From: WHSW01 sp963767285
Lineage (GTDB): Bacteria; Actinomycetota; Thermoleophilia; Solirubrobacterales; 70-9
NCBI GenBank assembly: GCA_963767285.1
Contig: CAVYDJ010000002.1
Span: 558,001-622,000 of the forward strand
DNA: 64,000 nucleotides
Direction: 5' to 3'
Shown: piece by piece, positions 1 through 8,083 of the stretch
How the letters are laid out: every line of letters begins with the position of its first letter
Numbering within the stretch: position 1 is the first letter of the stretch
Program-made: the position numbers and the translations under genes
The notes under the pieces: generated by a model
The model's database searches: none
Told to the model about the DNA's origin: nothing
The model's input: only the letters and a program-made list of their open reading frames with translations

Positions 1-527
1 TTGCCGTACGCGTAGCCGTACCAGCGGGAGATCGCCGCCTCGGGCACGATCGCGACCAGGCCCGGCGCGTCGCGGCCCCGCGCCGCGACCATGTTCGCCG
101 TGGTGCCGTCGTAGGAGCCGCCGATCATCGCGACCTTGCCGCTCGACCACGGCTGGGCTGCCAGGAAGTTGACGAGGTCCACCCCCGACTGCTGCTCGTC
201 CGCGCCGCCGTAGTCCCAGCAGCCCGACGAGTTGCGGGTGCCGACCACGTCGGCGACCGCCCGGGCGTACCCGCGCGGGACGTAGCGCTGCCCGAGGTCG
301 TCGTTGGCCAGGTTCGGGGTGGTGGTCTCGCCGAGCGTGTTGTACGGCGAGTAGGTGAGGATCACCGGCACCGGGGCGTTGCCCGGCGGGCGCATCACCT
401 CGACGTTGATCTCGGCGCCGCCGACCGTCGGCACCTTGTACTTCTCGAACGTCGGCTCGGCGTGCGCGACCGGCGCCGCGAGCGCAAGCCCGACGGCCGC
501 GACCAGCAGCGGCCTCCCATACCCCAT
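1..527 (-). CDS. CocE/NonD-type alpha/beta hydrolase, secreted, partial
   Basis: The gene runs off the left edge of the window, so only the N-terminal ~175 residues are visible. The ATG start is followed by a signal peptide (basic start, hydrophobic stretch, cleavage near AHAEP). The mature part begins like CocE/NonD acyl peptidases and X-Pro dipeptidyl peptidases: a strand with VEVMRPPG, then TYSPYN, and the nucleophile elbow GGSYDG near residue 150, where Ser is the expected catalytic residue. The family hydrolyses esters or peptides; the substrate cannot be told. It is separated by 39 bases from the HxlR regulator gene transcribed in the same direction. Certain as a family, unknown as a function. 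Confidence 0.8.
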   Translation of the reverse strand, partial: MGYGRPLLVAAVGLALAAPVAHAEPTFEKYKVPTVGGAEINVEVMRPPGNAPVPVILTYSPYNTLGETTTPNLANDDLGQRYVPRGYARAVADVVGTRNSSGCWDYGGADEQQSGVDLVNFLAAQPWSSGKVAMIGGSYDGTTANMVAARGRDAPGLVAIVPEAAISRWYGYAYG

Positions 528-566
528 GGATCGACCATAGCCAATCGGCGTGGACGGGAGCGCCGG

Positions 567-1238
567 TCAGGCGGTGCTCGACGCGAAGCTGCTCTGGCCG
601 CCCCAGGTTCCGAACTCGCGCACCAGGTGGCTGGGTCCCTCGATCTGGATCTTGCCTGCGTGCATCGCCTGCCCGAGCGAGGTCGTGCCCATGAACCACT
701 TCGCGAGCGACTCGGTGTCGCTGGTCACCACCAGGTCCTCGTCATAGCCCGGGGGCAAATTGCAGACCTCGGGCTCGGGAGGTTGGACGAGGATCCAGCG
801 GCGAACCTTCTCCGCGTCACGGAAGTTCACCCGGACCGTGACCCGCTCATCGGGAATCCGGTCGGGGTCCATGTGCTTGCAGATCGCCCAGAGGATGACG
901 CTCGGGTCGAGGGGGACGACGGCGGCGTCGAGCCACCGGACCCCCCAGTCGCCGAGCGCCATGCAGACTGGTTCGAGCTCCCGGCCCATCGGGGTCAGCT
1001 CGTAGATCGAGCCGCGGCCCTTCGGCTTCGGCCGGCGCTCGACGATCCCCGCGTGCTCGAGCTGCTTCAGCCGCTCGGTCAGCAGGCTGCGCGGGATCCC
1101 GGGCGCCATCTCCCGGATCTCGCTGAACGTCGAGCAGCCGAGGATCAGGTTGCGGACGATGATCGGCGTCCAGCGGGTGGCGAAGATCTCCGCTGCGCGG
1201 GAGATCGGGCAGAAGTACTGACCGTAGGTTTGGCTCAT
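567..1238 (-). CDS. HxlR-family winged-helix regulator with C-terminal extension
   Basis: 223 residues. The first ~100 residues are a typical HxlR/MarR-like winged helix: CPISRAAEIFATRWTPIIVR, then GIPRSLLTERLKQLEHAGIV and a wing with RRPKPKGRGSIYELTPMGRE. The remaining ~120 residues form a second domain resembling the SCP2-like sensor found behind some HxlR domains; its ligand is unknown. HxlR proteins are local repressors or activators that answer to electrophiles or small metabolites. The gene is divergent from the FAD oxidoreductase at 1325 and the gap between them holds a 7-5-7 dyad, so it probably controls that gene and itself. Confidence 0.88.
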   Translation of the reverse strand: MSQTYGQYFCPISRAAEIFATRWTPIIVRNLILGCSTFSEIREMAPGIPRSLLTERLKQLEHAGIVERRPKPKGRGSIYELTPMGRELEPVCMALGDWGVRWLDAAVVPLDPSVILWAICKHMDPDRIPDERVTVRVNFRDAEKVRRWILVQPPEPEVCNLPPGYDEDLVVTSDTESLAKWFMGTTSLGQAMHAGKIQIEGPSHLVREFGTWGGQSSFASSTA

Positions 1239-1270
1239 GCGCGCAGTCTCCCTCAGGAATGCGAAGGTTC

Positions 1271-1289
1271 AAGTCCATATCTTGGACTT
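1271..1289. promoter_or_regulatory. Operator-like dyad between HxlR and FAD oxidoreductase genes
   Basis: AAGTCCA-TATCT-TGGACTT is a perfect 7-base inverted repeat with a 5-base centre, lying in the 86-base divergent gap. Size and place suit a dimeric winged-helix regulator. Binding by the HxlR protein is inferred. Confidence 0.6.
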
Positions 1290-1324
1290 TGCATCGCCGC
1301 CGTGCGCTGATTGGCTTTGGGGAG

Positions 1325-2713
1325 ATGACGGTGACTGAATCGATCGGGTTCGGCGACCTCGCGGAATCGTTGAAAGGCGATCTCCTTCGCCCGGACGACC
1401 CGGGCTACGACGAGGCGCGCCGGATCTGGAACGGCGCCATCGATTTGCGACCCGCCTGCGTGGCGCGCTGCGCCGGCGTCGGCGATGTCGTCGCCGCGGT
1501 CCGGTTCGCGCGCGAGCGCGATCTCGAGGTGGCGGTGCGCTCAGGCGGGCACGGCGTGGGGGGCCACGCGCTCTGCGACGGCGGTCTGGTGATCGATCTG
1601 TCGCGGATGAAGGGGATCGGGGTCGATCCGCAGGCGAGGACCGCGCGAGCGGAGGCCGGCGTCCTGTGGGGTGAGCTCGACCGCGAGACGCAGGCCTTCG
1701 GGCTCGCGACCGTGGGCGGGATCATCACCCACACCGGCATCGCCGGCCTGACGCTCGGGGGCGGAATCGGCTGGCTGATGCGAAAGCACGGGGCGACGGT
1801 CGACAACCTGATCGCCGCCGAACTGGTGACGGCCGAGGGCGAGGTCGTGCGGGCGAGCGAGGAGGAGAACCGGGAGCTCTTCTGGGGCATCCGCGGCGGC
1901 GGCGGCAACTTCGGCGTCGTGACGTCCTTCGAGTACCGCCTCCACCCGGTCGGGCCGACCGTGCTCGCCGGGCCGATCTTCTGGCCGCTCGAGCGGGCGC
2001 CGGAGATCCTGCGCGCCTACCGCGACTTCGCCGCCGCCGCGCCCGACGAGCTGACGACGATCTTCCAGCTTCGGGTCGCGCCGCCCCTGTCGTTCCTGCC
2101 CGAGGAGGTGCACGGCAAGCCGGTCGTGATGATCGGCTCCTGCTACGCCGGCGCTCTGGAGGACGGGATCGAGGCGGTCCGGCCGCTCAAGGAGCTCGGC
2201 GACCCGATCGCCGACCTGCTCGAGCCGCGCCCCTACCTGGAGCTGCAGTCGATGTTCGACGCCGCCGTCCCGCATGGCTGGCACTACTACTGGAAGTCGT
2301 CGGAGCTGCCGGAGCTCACCGACGAGGCGATCGACACGCTCGTCGAGCGCGCCGCTGCGCAGACCTCGCCGAGGTCGTACTGCATCGTCTTCCAGCTCGG
2401 GGGTGCCCTCGGCCGGGTCGGCGAAGCCGAGACCGCCTTCAGCCAGCGCGACGCGGCCTTCGACGTGAACGTCAACGCCGTCTGGACGGAGGACGATCCG
2501 GAGCCCGGGCGCCACATCGCCTGGACGCGCGAGTACTTCGATGCGATGCAGGCGCATGGGCGCGGTGGCGTGTACCTGAACTTCCTCGGCGACGAGGGGG
2601 CGGACCGCGTGCGCGAGGCCTACGGCGAGCCGACCTACGAGCGGCTGGTCGCGCTCAAACGCGCCTACGACCCGACCAACCTCTTTCGCCGTAACCAGAA
2701 CATCCGGCCCTAG
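1325..2713 (+). CDS. BBE-type FAD-linked oxidoreductase
   Basis: 462 residues from the ATG at 1325, chosen because GGGGAG lies just before it; an in-frame start at 1259 would overlap the operator. An N-terminal FAD_binding_4 domain shows VRSGGHGVGGHA, whose His is the usual covalent FAD site in this family, and TGIAGLTLGGGIGWL. The C-terminal berberine-bridge-enzyme motif is clear (AYDPTNLFRRNQNI). These enzymes oxidise alcohols, sugars or alkaloid-like substrates with O2, giving H2O2. The second covalent attachment Cys of bicovalent members is not seen. Substrate unknown. Likely regulated by the divergent HxlR protein. Confidence 0.9.
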   Translation: MTVTESIGFGDLAESLKGDLLRPDDPGYDEARRIWNGAIDLRPACVARCAGVGDVVAAVRFARERDLEVAVRSGGHGVGGHALCDGGLVIDLSRMKGIGVDPQARTARAEAGVLWGELDRETQAFGLATVGGIITHTGIAGLTLGGGIGWLMRKHGATVDNLIAAELVTAEGEVVRASEEENRELFWGIRGGGGNFGVVTSFEYRLHPVGPTVLAGPIFWPLERAPEILRAYRDFAAAAPDELTTIFQLRVAPPLSFLPEEVHGKPVVMIGSCYAGALEDGIEAVRPLKELGDPIADLLEPRPYLELQSMFDAAVPHGWHYYWKSSELPELTDEAIDTLVERAAAQTSPRSYCIVFQLGGALGRVGEAETAFSQRDAAFDVNVNAVWTEDDPEPGRHIAWTREYFDAMQAHGRGGVYLNFLGDEGADRVREAYGEPTYERLVALKRAYDPTNLFRRNQNIRP

Positions 2714-2715
2714 CC

Positions 2716-2734
2716 AGGTCCAGATTTTGGGCTT
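2716..2734. promoter_or_regulatory. Second, imperfect copy of the 7-5-7 dyad
   Basis: AGGTCCA-GATTT-TGGGCTT begins three bases after the oxidoreductase stop codon and matches the dyad at 1271-1289 at 15 of 19 positions with the same spacing. It lies upstream of the FG-GAP gene. It may be an auxiliary operator or a coincidence. Confidence 0.35.
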
Positions 2735-2811
2735 TCCGCGGGCCTGAACGCAAGGCATCCTGGCCTCACGCTCTCAATGGGGAGGGCGCCACGGGTCACG
2801 GGGAGGTCGGC

Positions 2812-4857
2812 ATGAGCATGCGAATCGGCATCGCAACGTTCGGGGTCTTGGTGGTCGGACTGGCGGCCATGGCCGCGCCCGCGCTCGCCGGGGACGGGAC
2901 TTTTACGACGGATGCAGCGGACCTCGGGGTCGGCAGTCAGCCCGCTTCGGTTGCCGTCGGCGACTTCAACGGCGACGGCGACCCGGACCTCGCGGTGGTC
3001 AACTGGACCGGTTTCGGCGTCTCGGTTCGCCTCGGCGCGGCCGGAGGCTCGTTCACCGACCGTCCGGACGTGCACACCGACAGTTCCAGCGCTGACGTCG
3101 CGGTCGGAGATTTCGACGCCGACGGCAACCAGGACCTGGCGGTGGCGAGGGCGAATCACGACACCGTCGAGGTCCGCCTGGGTGACGGCGGAGGATCGTT
3201 CCGCGAGGCCCCGGACGTGACCCTCGACGCCCACCTCGATGACGTCGTGGTCGGCGACTTCGACGCCGACGGCAACCAGGACCTGGCGGTCGCGGAAATT
3301 TCCGCCGACACCGTCGCCATCCGCCTCGGTACCGGCGACGGTACGTTCACCACTGCCGCGACGAGCCCGCCCGACGTGCCGGTAGGCCACCTCCCCGATG
3401 ACGTCGCCGTCGGCGACTTCAATGCCGACGGCGACCAGGACCTCGCGGTTACCAACGCCTACGGCGACACCGTCTCGATCCGACTCGGTGCGAGCGGAGC
3501 CGCGTTCACGAACGCCGCGGACGTGCCAGTCGGCGATGGTCCGAGCCACCTCGCCGTCGGCGACTTCAACGCCGACGGCGACGACGATCTCGCGGTCGTC
3601 AAGCCCGGCGATGACACCGTCTCGATCCGACTCGGCGCTGATGCAGCGACGTTCACAGCCGCCGCGGCCGTGGCGGTCGGCGATGCCCCGACCGACGTTG
3701 CGGTCGGCGACTTCAACACCGACGGCGATCAAGACCTCGCTGTGGCGAGCGCCGGCGGCGACGCCGTCTCGACCCGTCTGGGCGCGGCCGGCGCGATGTT
3801 CACCAACGGCGTCGACCTGCCGGTTGGGAACCGGCCCGCGGCCCTGGCCGTCGGCGACTTCAACGTCGACGGCAACGAGGACCTCGCGGTGGCCAACTAC
3901 GACGACAACGACGTCTCGATCCGCCTCGGCGCCGGCACCCCCCGCCTGGCCGGCAACCTGCTCCAAAACGGCGGCTTCGAGGACCTGAGCGAGACGGCGG
4001 CCGCCCCGATCGCGGGCTGGCAGCGCTCGGGCAACATGATCGACGCCCGCTACCGCCCGCCGACCGACCTTCGCTATCCCGACCGCCTCGACGGGGCCCA
4101 GGTCGAGGGGGGGGAGCGCTTCCTCTCCTCGGCCTTCGGGTCGGGCGCGAGCGCGTCACAGGCCGTCTCGGTCGCGGACAGCGCCGCTGGGATCGACACC
4201 GGGACCGCAAGCGCGACGCTGTCGGCCCACCTCGGCGGCGGCGCGGCGAGTGCGGACCGAATGCTGGCCCGGGCCAGGTTCCTCGACGCTGCCGGAGCGG
4301 AGCTGGGCTCGTTCGAGATCGGCCCGGTGACCGCCGCGGGGCGAAACAACCGTACGACCCTGCTTCACCGGACCTCGACCCAGACTGTCCCGGTGGGGAC
4401 GCGGCAGATCAAGGTCAGCCTGATCCCGCTGCACGACGGGAAGTTCACCCTCACCACCTACGCGAGCGCCGACAACGTCAAGCTCACCCTCGACGCCCCG
4501 GCGCCACCCGACCCAACGCCCGACGGCGACGACCCGCCGCCCGACGGTACGCCGCCCGACGATCCGCTGCCCGCGGACGTGTCCGCGGCCAACCAACCGC
4601 CCGAGACGCTCAAGGGCAAGGGCCCGAGGCGCAAGCTCGCCAAGCGCAAGGCGAAGTTCAGCTTCAGCTCCGACGACCCGGCGGCGAGCTTCGAATGCCG
4701 CCTCGACAAGAGCACCTTCGAGCCCTGCTCGTCGCCGGCGAAGGCGAAGCGCCTGAAGGCGCGCAAGCACACCTTCGCGGTCCGCGCGGTCGACGCCGAG
4801 GGGCTTGGCGATCCGACCCCGGTGAGCTGGACGTTCCGGGTCAAGCGCAGGCGGTGA
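2812..4857 (+). CDS. Secreted FG-GAP/VCBS repeat protein with basic Cys-containing C-terminal module
   Basis: 681 residues. A signal peptide (to about residue 27, ALAGD) is followed by seven ~49-residue FG-GAP repeats with the core AVGDFNxDGxxDLAV and Asp-rich loops that bind Ca in related proteins. Residues ~385-560 form a separate sandwich-like domain starting NLLQNGGFEDLSE, followed by a Pro/Asp linker (PPDPTPDGDDPPPDGTPPDD). The last ~85 residues are a basic Ig-like module with two Cys (FECRLDKSTFEPCSSP) that recurs in the protein at 19922. Probably exported and surface-associated; no enzymatic motif. Confidence 0.85.
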   Translation: MSMRIGIATFGVLVVGLAAMAAPALAGDGTFTTDAADLGVGSQPASVAVGDFNGDGDPDLAVVNWTGFGVSVRLGAAGGSFTDRPDVHTDSSSADVAVGDFDADGNQDLAVARANHDTVEVRLGDGGGSFREAPDVTLDAHLDDVVVGDFDADGNQDLAVAEISADTVAIRLGTGDGTFTTAATSPPDVPVGHLPDDVAVGDFNADGDQDLAVTNAYGDTVSIRLGASGAAFTNAADVPVGDGPSHLAVGDFNADGDDDLAVVKPGDDTVSIRLGADAATFTAAAAVAVGDAPTDVAVGDFNTDGDQDLAVASAGGDAVSTRLGAAGAMFTNGVDLPVGNRPAALAVGDFNVDGNEDLAVANYDDNDVSIRLGAGTPRLAGNLLQNGGFEDLSETAAAPIAGWQRSGNMIDARYRPPTDLRYPDRLDGAQVEGGERFLSSAFGSGASASQAVSVADSAAGIDTGTASATLSAHLGGGAASADRMLARARFLDAAGAELGSFEIGPVTAAGRNNRTTLLHRTSTQTVPVGTRQIKVSLIPLHDGKFTLTTYASADNVKLTLDAPAPPDPTPDGDDPPPDGTPPDDPLPADVSAANQPPETLKGKGPRRKLAKRKAKFSFSSDDPAASFECRLDKSTFEPCSSPAKAKRLKARKHTFAVRAVDAEGLGDPTPVSWTFRVKRRR

Positions 4858-5002
4858 ATCCGCTTCGCGTCAGTTGCTGAGCTTCGTGCGGTTGAGGAGC
4901 AGCGTGCCGCCTCACCCCTCGATCCGTCAATGACCGGCCGACCGTAACGCGGAATCGCCGCAGGTCCACGCGGCTCGGGCCGCGTCTGGCAGACTCGCCG
5001 CG

Positions 5003-5734
5003 ATGCCGCGAAGCTATGACCGCACCAACGCCGATCACCGCCCGGTCTCGATCGAGCCAGGGTTCGTGCGCACCGCCACCGGCTCCTGCCTTTACGAGCA
5101 GGGCGAGACGCGCGTGATCTGCACCGCCTCGGTCTCGGCCAACGTGCCGCGCTGGCTCGAGGGCAAGGGCCGCGGCTGGGTGACGGCCGAGTACGCGATG
5201 CTTCCCGCCTCAACCGGCGAACGCAAGGAGCGCGATTCCAAGAAGGGCCGCCCCGACGGGCGCGGGACGGAGATCCAGCGGCTGATCGGGCGGGCGCTGC
5301 GCGGCGTCGTCGACCTGACGGCGCTCCCCGACCGCTCCGTCTACGTCGACTGCGACGTCCTGCAGGCCGACGGCGGGACCCGCTGCGCCTCGATCACCGG
5401 CGGCTACGTCGCCCTGCGGCTGGCGACCCAGTCGCTGCTGGCGGCCGGCGACCTCGAGCGCGATCCGCTGACCGGCTCGATCGCGGCGATCTCCTGCGGG
5501 GTCGTCGCCGGCGAGCTGCTGTGCGACCTCGACTACTCGGAGGACTCCACTGCCGAGGTCGACGCCAACATCGTGATGACCGGCGACGGCGGCCTGGTCG
5601 AGGTCCAGGCGACCGCCGAGCGCACGCCCGTCTCCCGCGCCTCGCTCAACGAGCTGCTCGAGCTCGCAGAGCCCGCGATCGTCGCGCTGCGCGAGGCCCA
5701 GGCCGAGGCCTGCGGCGGCCCGCTACCGGGCTGA
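5003..5734 (+). CDS. rph: Ribonuclease PH
   Basis: 243 residues, the usual length of RNase PH. It trims the 3' ends of tRNA precursors by phosphorolysis and acts as a hexamer in the cytoplasm. Family features: N-terminal RPVSIEPGFV, the GETRVICTASV strand, RGWVTAEYAMLP, and the phosphate/substrate segment DCDVLQADGGTR with ITGGYVAL. The stop overlaps the start of rdgB (TGATG), so the two are translationally coupled, a common actinobacterial arrangement. Confidence 0.97.
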   Translation: MPRSYDRTNADHRPVSIEPGFVRTATGSCLYEQGETRVICTASVSANVPRWLEGKGRGWVTAEYAMLPASTGERKERDSKKGRPDGRGTEIQRLIGRALRGVVDLTALPDRSVYVDCDVLQADGGTRCASITGGYVALRLATQSLLAAGDLERDPLTGSIAAISCGVVAGELLCDLDYSEDSTAEVDANIVMTGDGGLVEVQATAERTPVSRASLNELLELAEPAIVALREAQAEACGGPLPG

Positions 5735-6339
5735 TGGCGGCCGCCGCCGAGCGGCCGCGGCTGGTCGTCGCGACCCGCAACGAGCACAAGCTGCGCGAGC
5801 TGGGCGAGATCCTGACCGCGGTCGAGCTCCTCCCGCTGCCGGCCGAGGTCGTGCTCCCGCCCGAGACCGGGGCCACCTATAACGAGAACGCGGTGATCAA
5901 GGCGCGCGCCGCGCACCGGGCGACCGGCGAACCGGCGATCGGCGACGACTCGGGGATCTCGGTCGCGGCGCTCGGCGGGCGGCCGGGCGTGCACTCGGCG
6001 CGCTTCGCGGGCGCGAACGCGACCGACGAGCAGAACCTCGACCTGCTGCTGAGCCAGATCGCCCGCCACGAGGATCGCTCGGCGGCTTACATCTGCGTGA
6101 TCGCCCACGTCGACGCCGACGGCGCGGAGCGGCTGTTCGAGGGGCGCTGCGAGGGCAGCCTGATCACCGAGCCTCGCGGCGCCGGCGGCTTCGGCTACGA
6201 CCCGGCCTTCGTCCCGGTGGACACCGGGCCCGGTGACGAGCGCACGATGGCGGAGCTCGAGCCGGGCGAAAAGCACGCGATCAGCCACCGCGGCCGCGCC
6301 GCGCGGGCGCTCGCCACCGAGCTCGGACTGGCGGAGTAG
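5734..6339 (+). CDS. rdgB: XTP/dITP pyrophosphatase (RdgB/HAM1 family)
   Basis: 201 residues from the ATG overlapping the rph stop. The enzyme removes non-canonical purine triphosphates (ITP, XTP, dITP) to protect DNA and RNA. Signature segments are the N-terminal VVATRNEHKLREL, the catalytic GDDSGISVAALGGRPGVHSARFAG region and GAGGFGYDPAF near the C-terminus. Complete length for the family. The cation transporter gene follows after nine bases. Confidence 0.96.
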   Translation: MAAAAERPRLVVATRNEHKLRELGEILTAVELLPLPAEVVLPPETGATYNENAVIKARAAHRATGEPAIGDDSGISVAALGGRPGVHSARFAGANATDEQNLDLLLSQIARHEDRSAAYICVIAHVDADGAERLFEGRCEGSLITEPRGAGGFGYDPAFVPVDTGPGDERTMAELEPGEKHAISHRGRAARALATELGLAE

Positions 6340-6348
6340 GGGAGGGCC

Positions 6349-7266
6349 GTGTTCCAGACGAAGGCGGCGGCCGCCGGCCTCTCGATCGTCTCCAACGCCA
6401 CCCTGGTGGTGTTGAAGCTCGTCGCCGGCGCGGTCACCGGGTCGATCTCGATCCTCACCGAGGCGATCCACTCGGCGATCGACCTCCTCGCCTCGGGCGT
6501 CGCGTTCTTCAGCGTTCGCGCCGCCGACGAGCCCGCCGACCGCGAGCACCCCTACGGGCACGAGAAGCTCGAGAACCTCGCGGCGACGATCGAGGGGATG
6601 CTGATCCTGGTCGGCGCCGGGATCATCATCTACGAGGCGACCCGGCGATTGGTCACCGGCGCCGAGATCGACGACCTCGGGGTCGGGATCGCGGTGATCG
6701 GCTTCTCGGCGGTCGCCAACCTGTGCGTCTCGACGTTCCTCTACCGGCGCGCGCGGGCGCTCGATTCGGCGGCGCTGGAGGGCGACGCGGCGCACCTGCG
6801 CGCCGACGTGCTGACCTCGCTCGGGGTGCTCACCGGCCTGCTGTTGGTCGAGATCACCGGCGAGGCGGCCTTCGACGCGATCGCGGCGCTTGGGGTCGCC
6901 TTCGCGATCGTCGTCGCCGGGGTCCGGATCATGACCCGCTCGGGTCGGGTGCTGGTCGACGAGTCGCTGCCGGCCGCCGAGCTCGACCAGGTCGAGGCCG
7001 CGATCGCCGCCGAGCGCGACCGGGCCCCGGAGATCGCCGGCTACCACAAGCTCCGCGCCCGGGGCTCGGGAGCCCGCCGCTACATCGACCTGCACCTGCA
7101 GTTCCACACCGGCACCTCGCTCGAACACGCCCACGAGGTCGCCCACCGGGTCCGCTCCGCGATCGAAGCGGAGATCCCGCACGCCGAGGTCCTGATCCAC
7201 GTCGAGCCCGAGCAGTCCTACCTCCCGCCCGAGGAGGCGGCGCGGGGGCCGTACCGCGCGGGCTAA
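6349..7266 (+). CDS. Cation diffusion facilitator (CDF) family transporter
   Basis: 305 residues from a GTG start preceded by GGGGAGGG. CDF proteins exchange Zn, Fe, Mn or Co for protons across the membrane as dimers. Visible are the N-terminal helices with SISILTEAIHSAIDLLASGVAFFS, the conserved cytoplasmic HPYGHEKLENLAA, further hydrophobic helices, and a C-terminal domain with HLQFHTGTSLEHAHEVAH that carries the usual His residues. The ion cannot be assigned. Part of the rph-rdgB run. Confidence 0.93.
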   Translation: MFQTKAAAAGLSIVSNATLVVLKLVAGAVTGSISILTEAIHSAIDLLASGVAFFSVRAADEPADREHPYGHEKLENLAATIEGMLILVGAGIIIYEATRRLVTGAEIDDLGVGIAVIGFSAVANLCVSTFLYRRARALDSAALEGDAAHLRADVLTSLGVLTGLLLVEITGEAAFDAIAALGVAFAIVVAGVRIMTRSGRVLVDESLPAAELDQVEAAIAAERDRAPEIAGYHKLRARGSGARRYIDLHLQFHTGTSLEHAHEVAHRVRSAIEAEIPHAEVLIHVEPEQSYLPPEEAARGPYRAG

Positions 7267-7403
7267 AACAGGTTGATCGCGGCCGAGGCGCCGACCGCCA
7301 CCGAGACGATCGCATAGCCGCTGTAGCCGCTGATCGCAAGCAGCAGCGCCCCGATCAGGCAGATCGCGACGACCGTCAGCCATGAGGCTCGCTGCAGGGT
7401 CAC
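7263..7403 (-). CDS. Small single-span membrane protein
   Basis: 46 residues from a GTG start (VTLQRASWLTVVAICLIGAL). It is nearly all hydrophobic: one long or two short membrane segments (WLTVVAICLIGALLLAIS and YAIVSVAVGASAAINLF). Its stop codon overlaps the stop of the convergent CDF gene. No family recognised. The start is the only GTG/ATG that leaves a short N-terminus before the hydrophobic core. Moderate support only. Confidence 0.5.
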   Translation of the reverse strand: MTLQRASWLTVVAICLIGALLLAISGYSGYAIVSVAVGASAAINLF

Positions 7404-7422
7404 GCTCGGTATTGTCGCGAAA

Positions 7423-7821
7423 GTGGCGGACCCCGACCCCAAAGCGGCCCCCAGCGCGGCCGACGCCGAGGTTGCGCTGGCGCGGCTGACGTCGATGTCG
7501 GCCGATCTGCGCGGCTGCGTGATCCTGTCGCCAGACGGCCAGGCGCTCGCCGCAAGCGGCGATCTCGACGGCTGGGCGGAGGCCGGGCGAGCGCTGCTCG
7601 CCGCCGCCGACGCGGCCGCCGGCGAGCCGGTCAAACACGCCCATGTCGGCACCGAGGACGGCGAGGCGTTCGCCGTCCGCTCCGACGGCTTCGCGATCGT
7701 CGCCGCCGCCGAGCGGTTCGCGCTCGCCGGCCTGCTGCTGTTCGACATCCGCAACGTGTTGCGCGACCTCGCCCGCGCGCCGCAGGTGGCGGCCGGCGAC
7801 CCGGCGCGCAGGGCGGCCTGA
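7423..7821 (+). CDS. Roadblock/LC7-like domain protein
   Basis: 132 residues from a GTG. The pattern LRGCVILSPDGQALAAS, then a helix rich in Ala and a second sheet with FAIVAAAERFALAGLLLFDIRNVLRDL, matches the ~100-residue roadblock/LC7 fold, which in bacteria often pairs with small GTPases or acts in polarity and signalling. No GTPase gene is adjacent. It is coupled by an ATGA-type overlap to the next small gene. The family call is from fold pattern only. Confidence 0.55.
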   Translation: MADPDPKAAPSAADAEVALARLTSMSADLRGCVILSPDGQALAASGDLDGWAEAGRALLAAADAAAGEPVKHAHVGTEDGEAFAVRSDGFAIVAAAERFALAGLLLFDIRNVLRDLARAPQVAAGDPARRAA

Positions 7822-8030
7822 TGCCTCCAAAGCCCCACCGCGTGCTGATCGACCGCGTCACCGGCTACGCCGACGAGGCCTCGGCCTACCTGCGCCGTCG
7901 CCGGCTGACCAGGCGTCCGTTCGCGCGCGTGCACCTGTCGGGCGGGCGCAGCTTCTCCTGCCCGGCGGAGACCGCCGAGGGCCGCGAGCTCTTCCTCGCC
8001 GCCTCGCGCCTGATCGACGTCGCGCGCTGA
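7821..8030 (+). CDS. Small conserved-looking basic protein, function unknown
   Basis: 69 residues (begins MPPKPHRVLIDRVTGYADEA). Its ATG shares one base with the stop of the roadblock-like gene, a sign of coupled translation and of a real gene. Basic, without membrane segment or Cys pair. It ends in a helix ELFLAASRLIDVAR. Not recognised. Confidence 0.6.
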   Translation: MPPKPHRVLIDRVTGYADEASAYLRRRRLTRRPFARVHLSGGRSFSCPAETAEGRELFLAASRLIDVAR

Positions 8031-8083
8031 ACTTTCGTCCACCTCCCGGTTCGCGGCCCGCGCTCGCGTCTACCCTGCAGCTG

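Noticed and set aside
2812..3950. Tandem DNA repeats as a possible non-coding array
   Set aside because: Explained by seven FG-GAP protein repeats in one continuous frame.
5533..7830. 765-residue minus-strand reading frame opposite rph-rdgB-CDF
   Set aside because: Arg/Gly/Asp/Ala-rich shadow of well-supported plus-strand genes; no family features.
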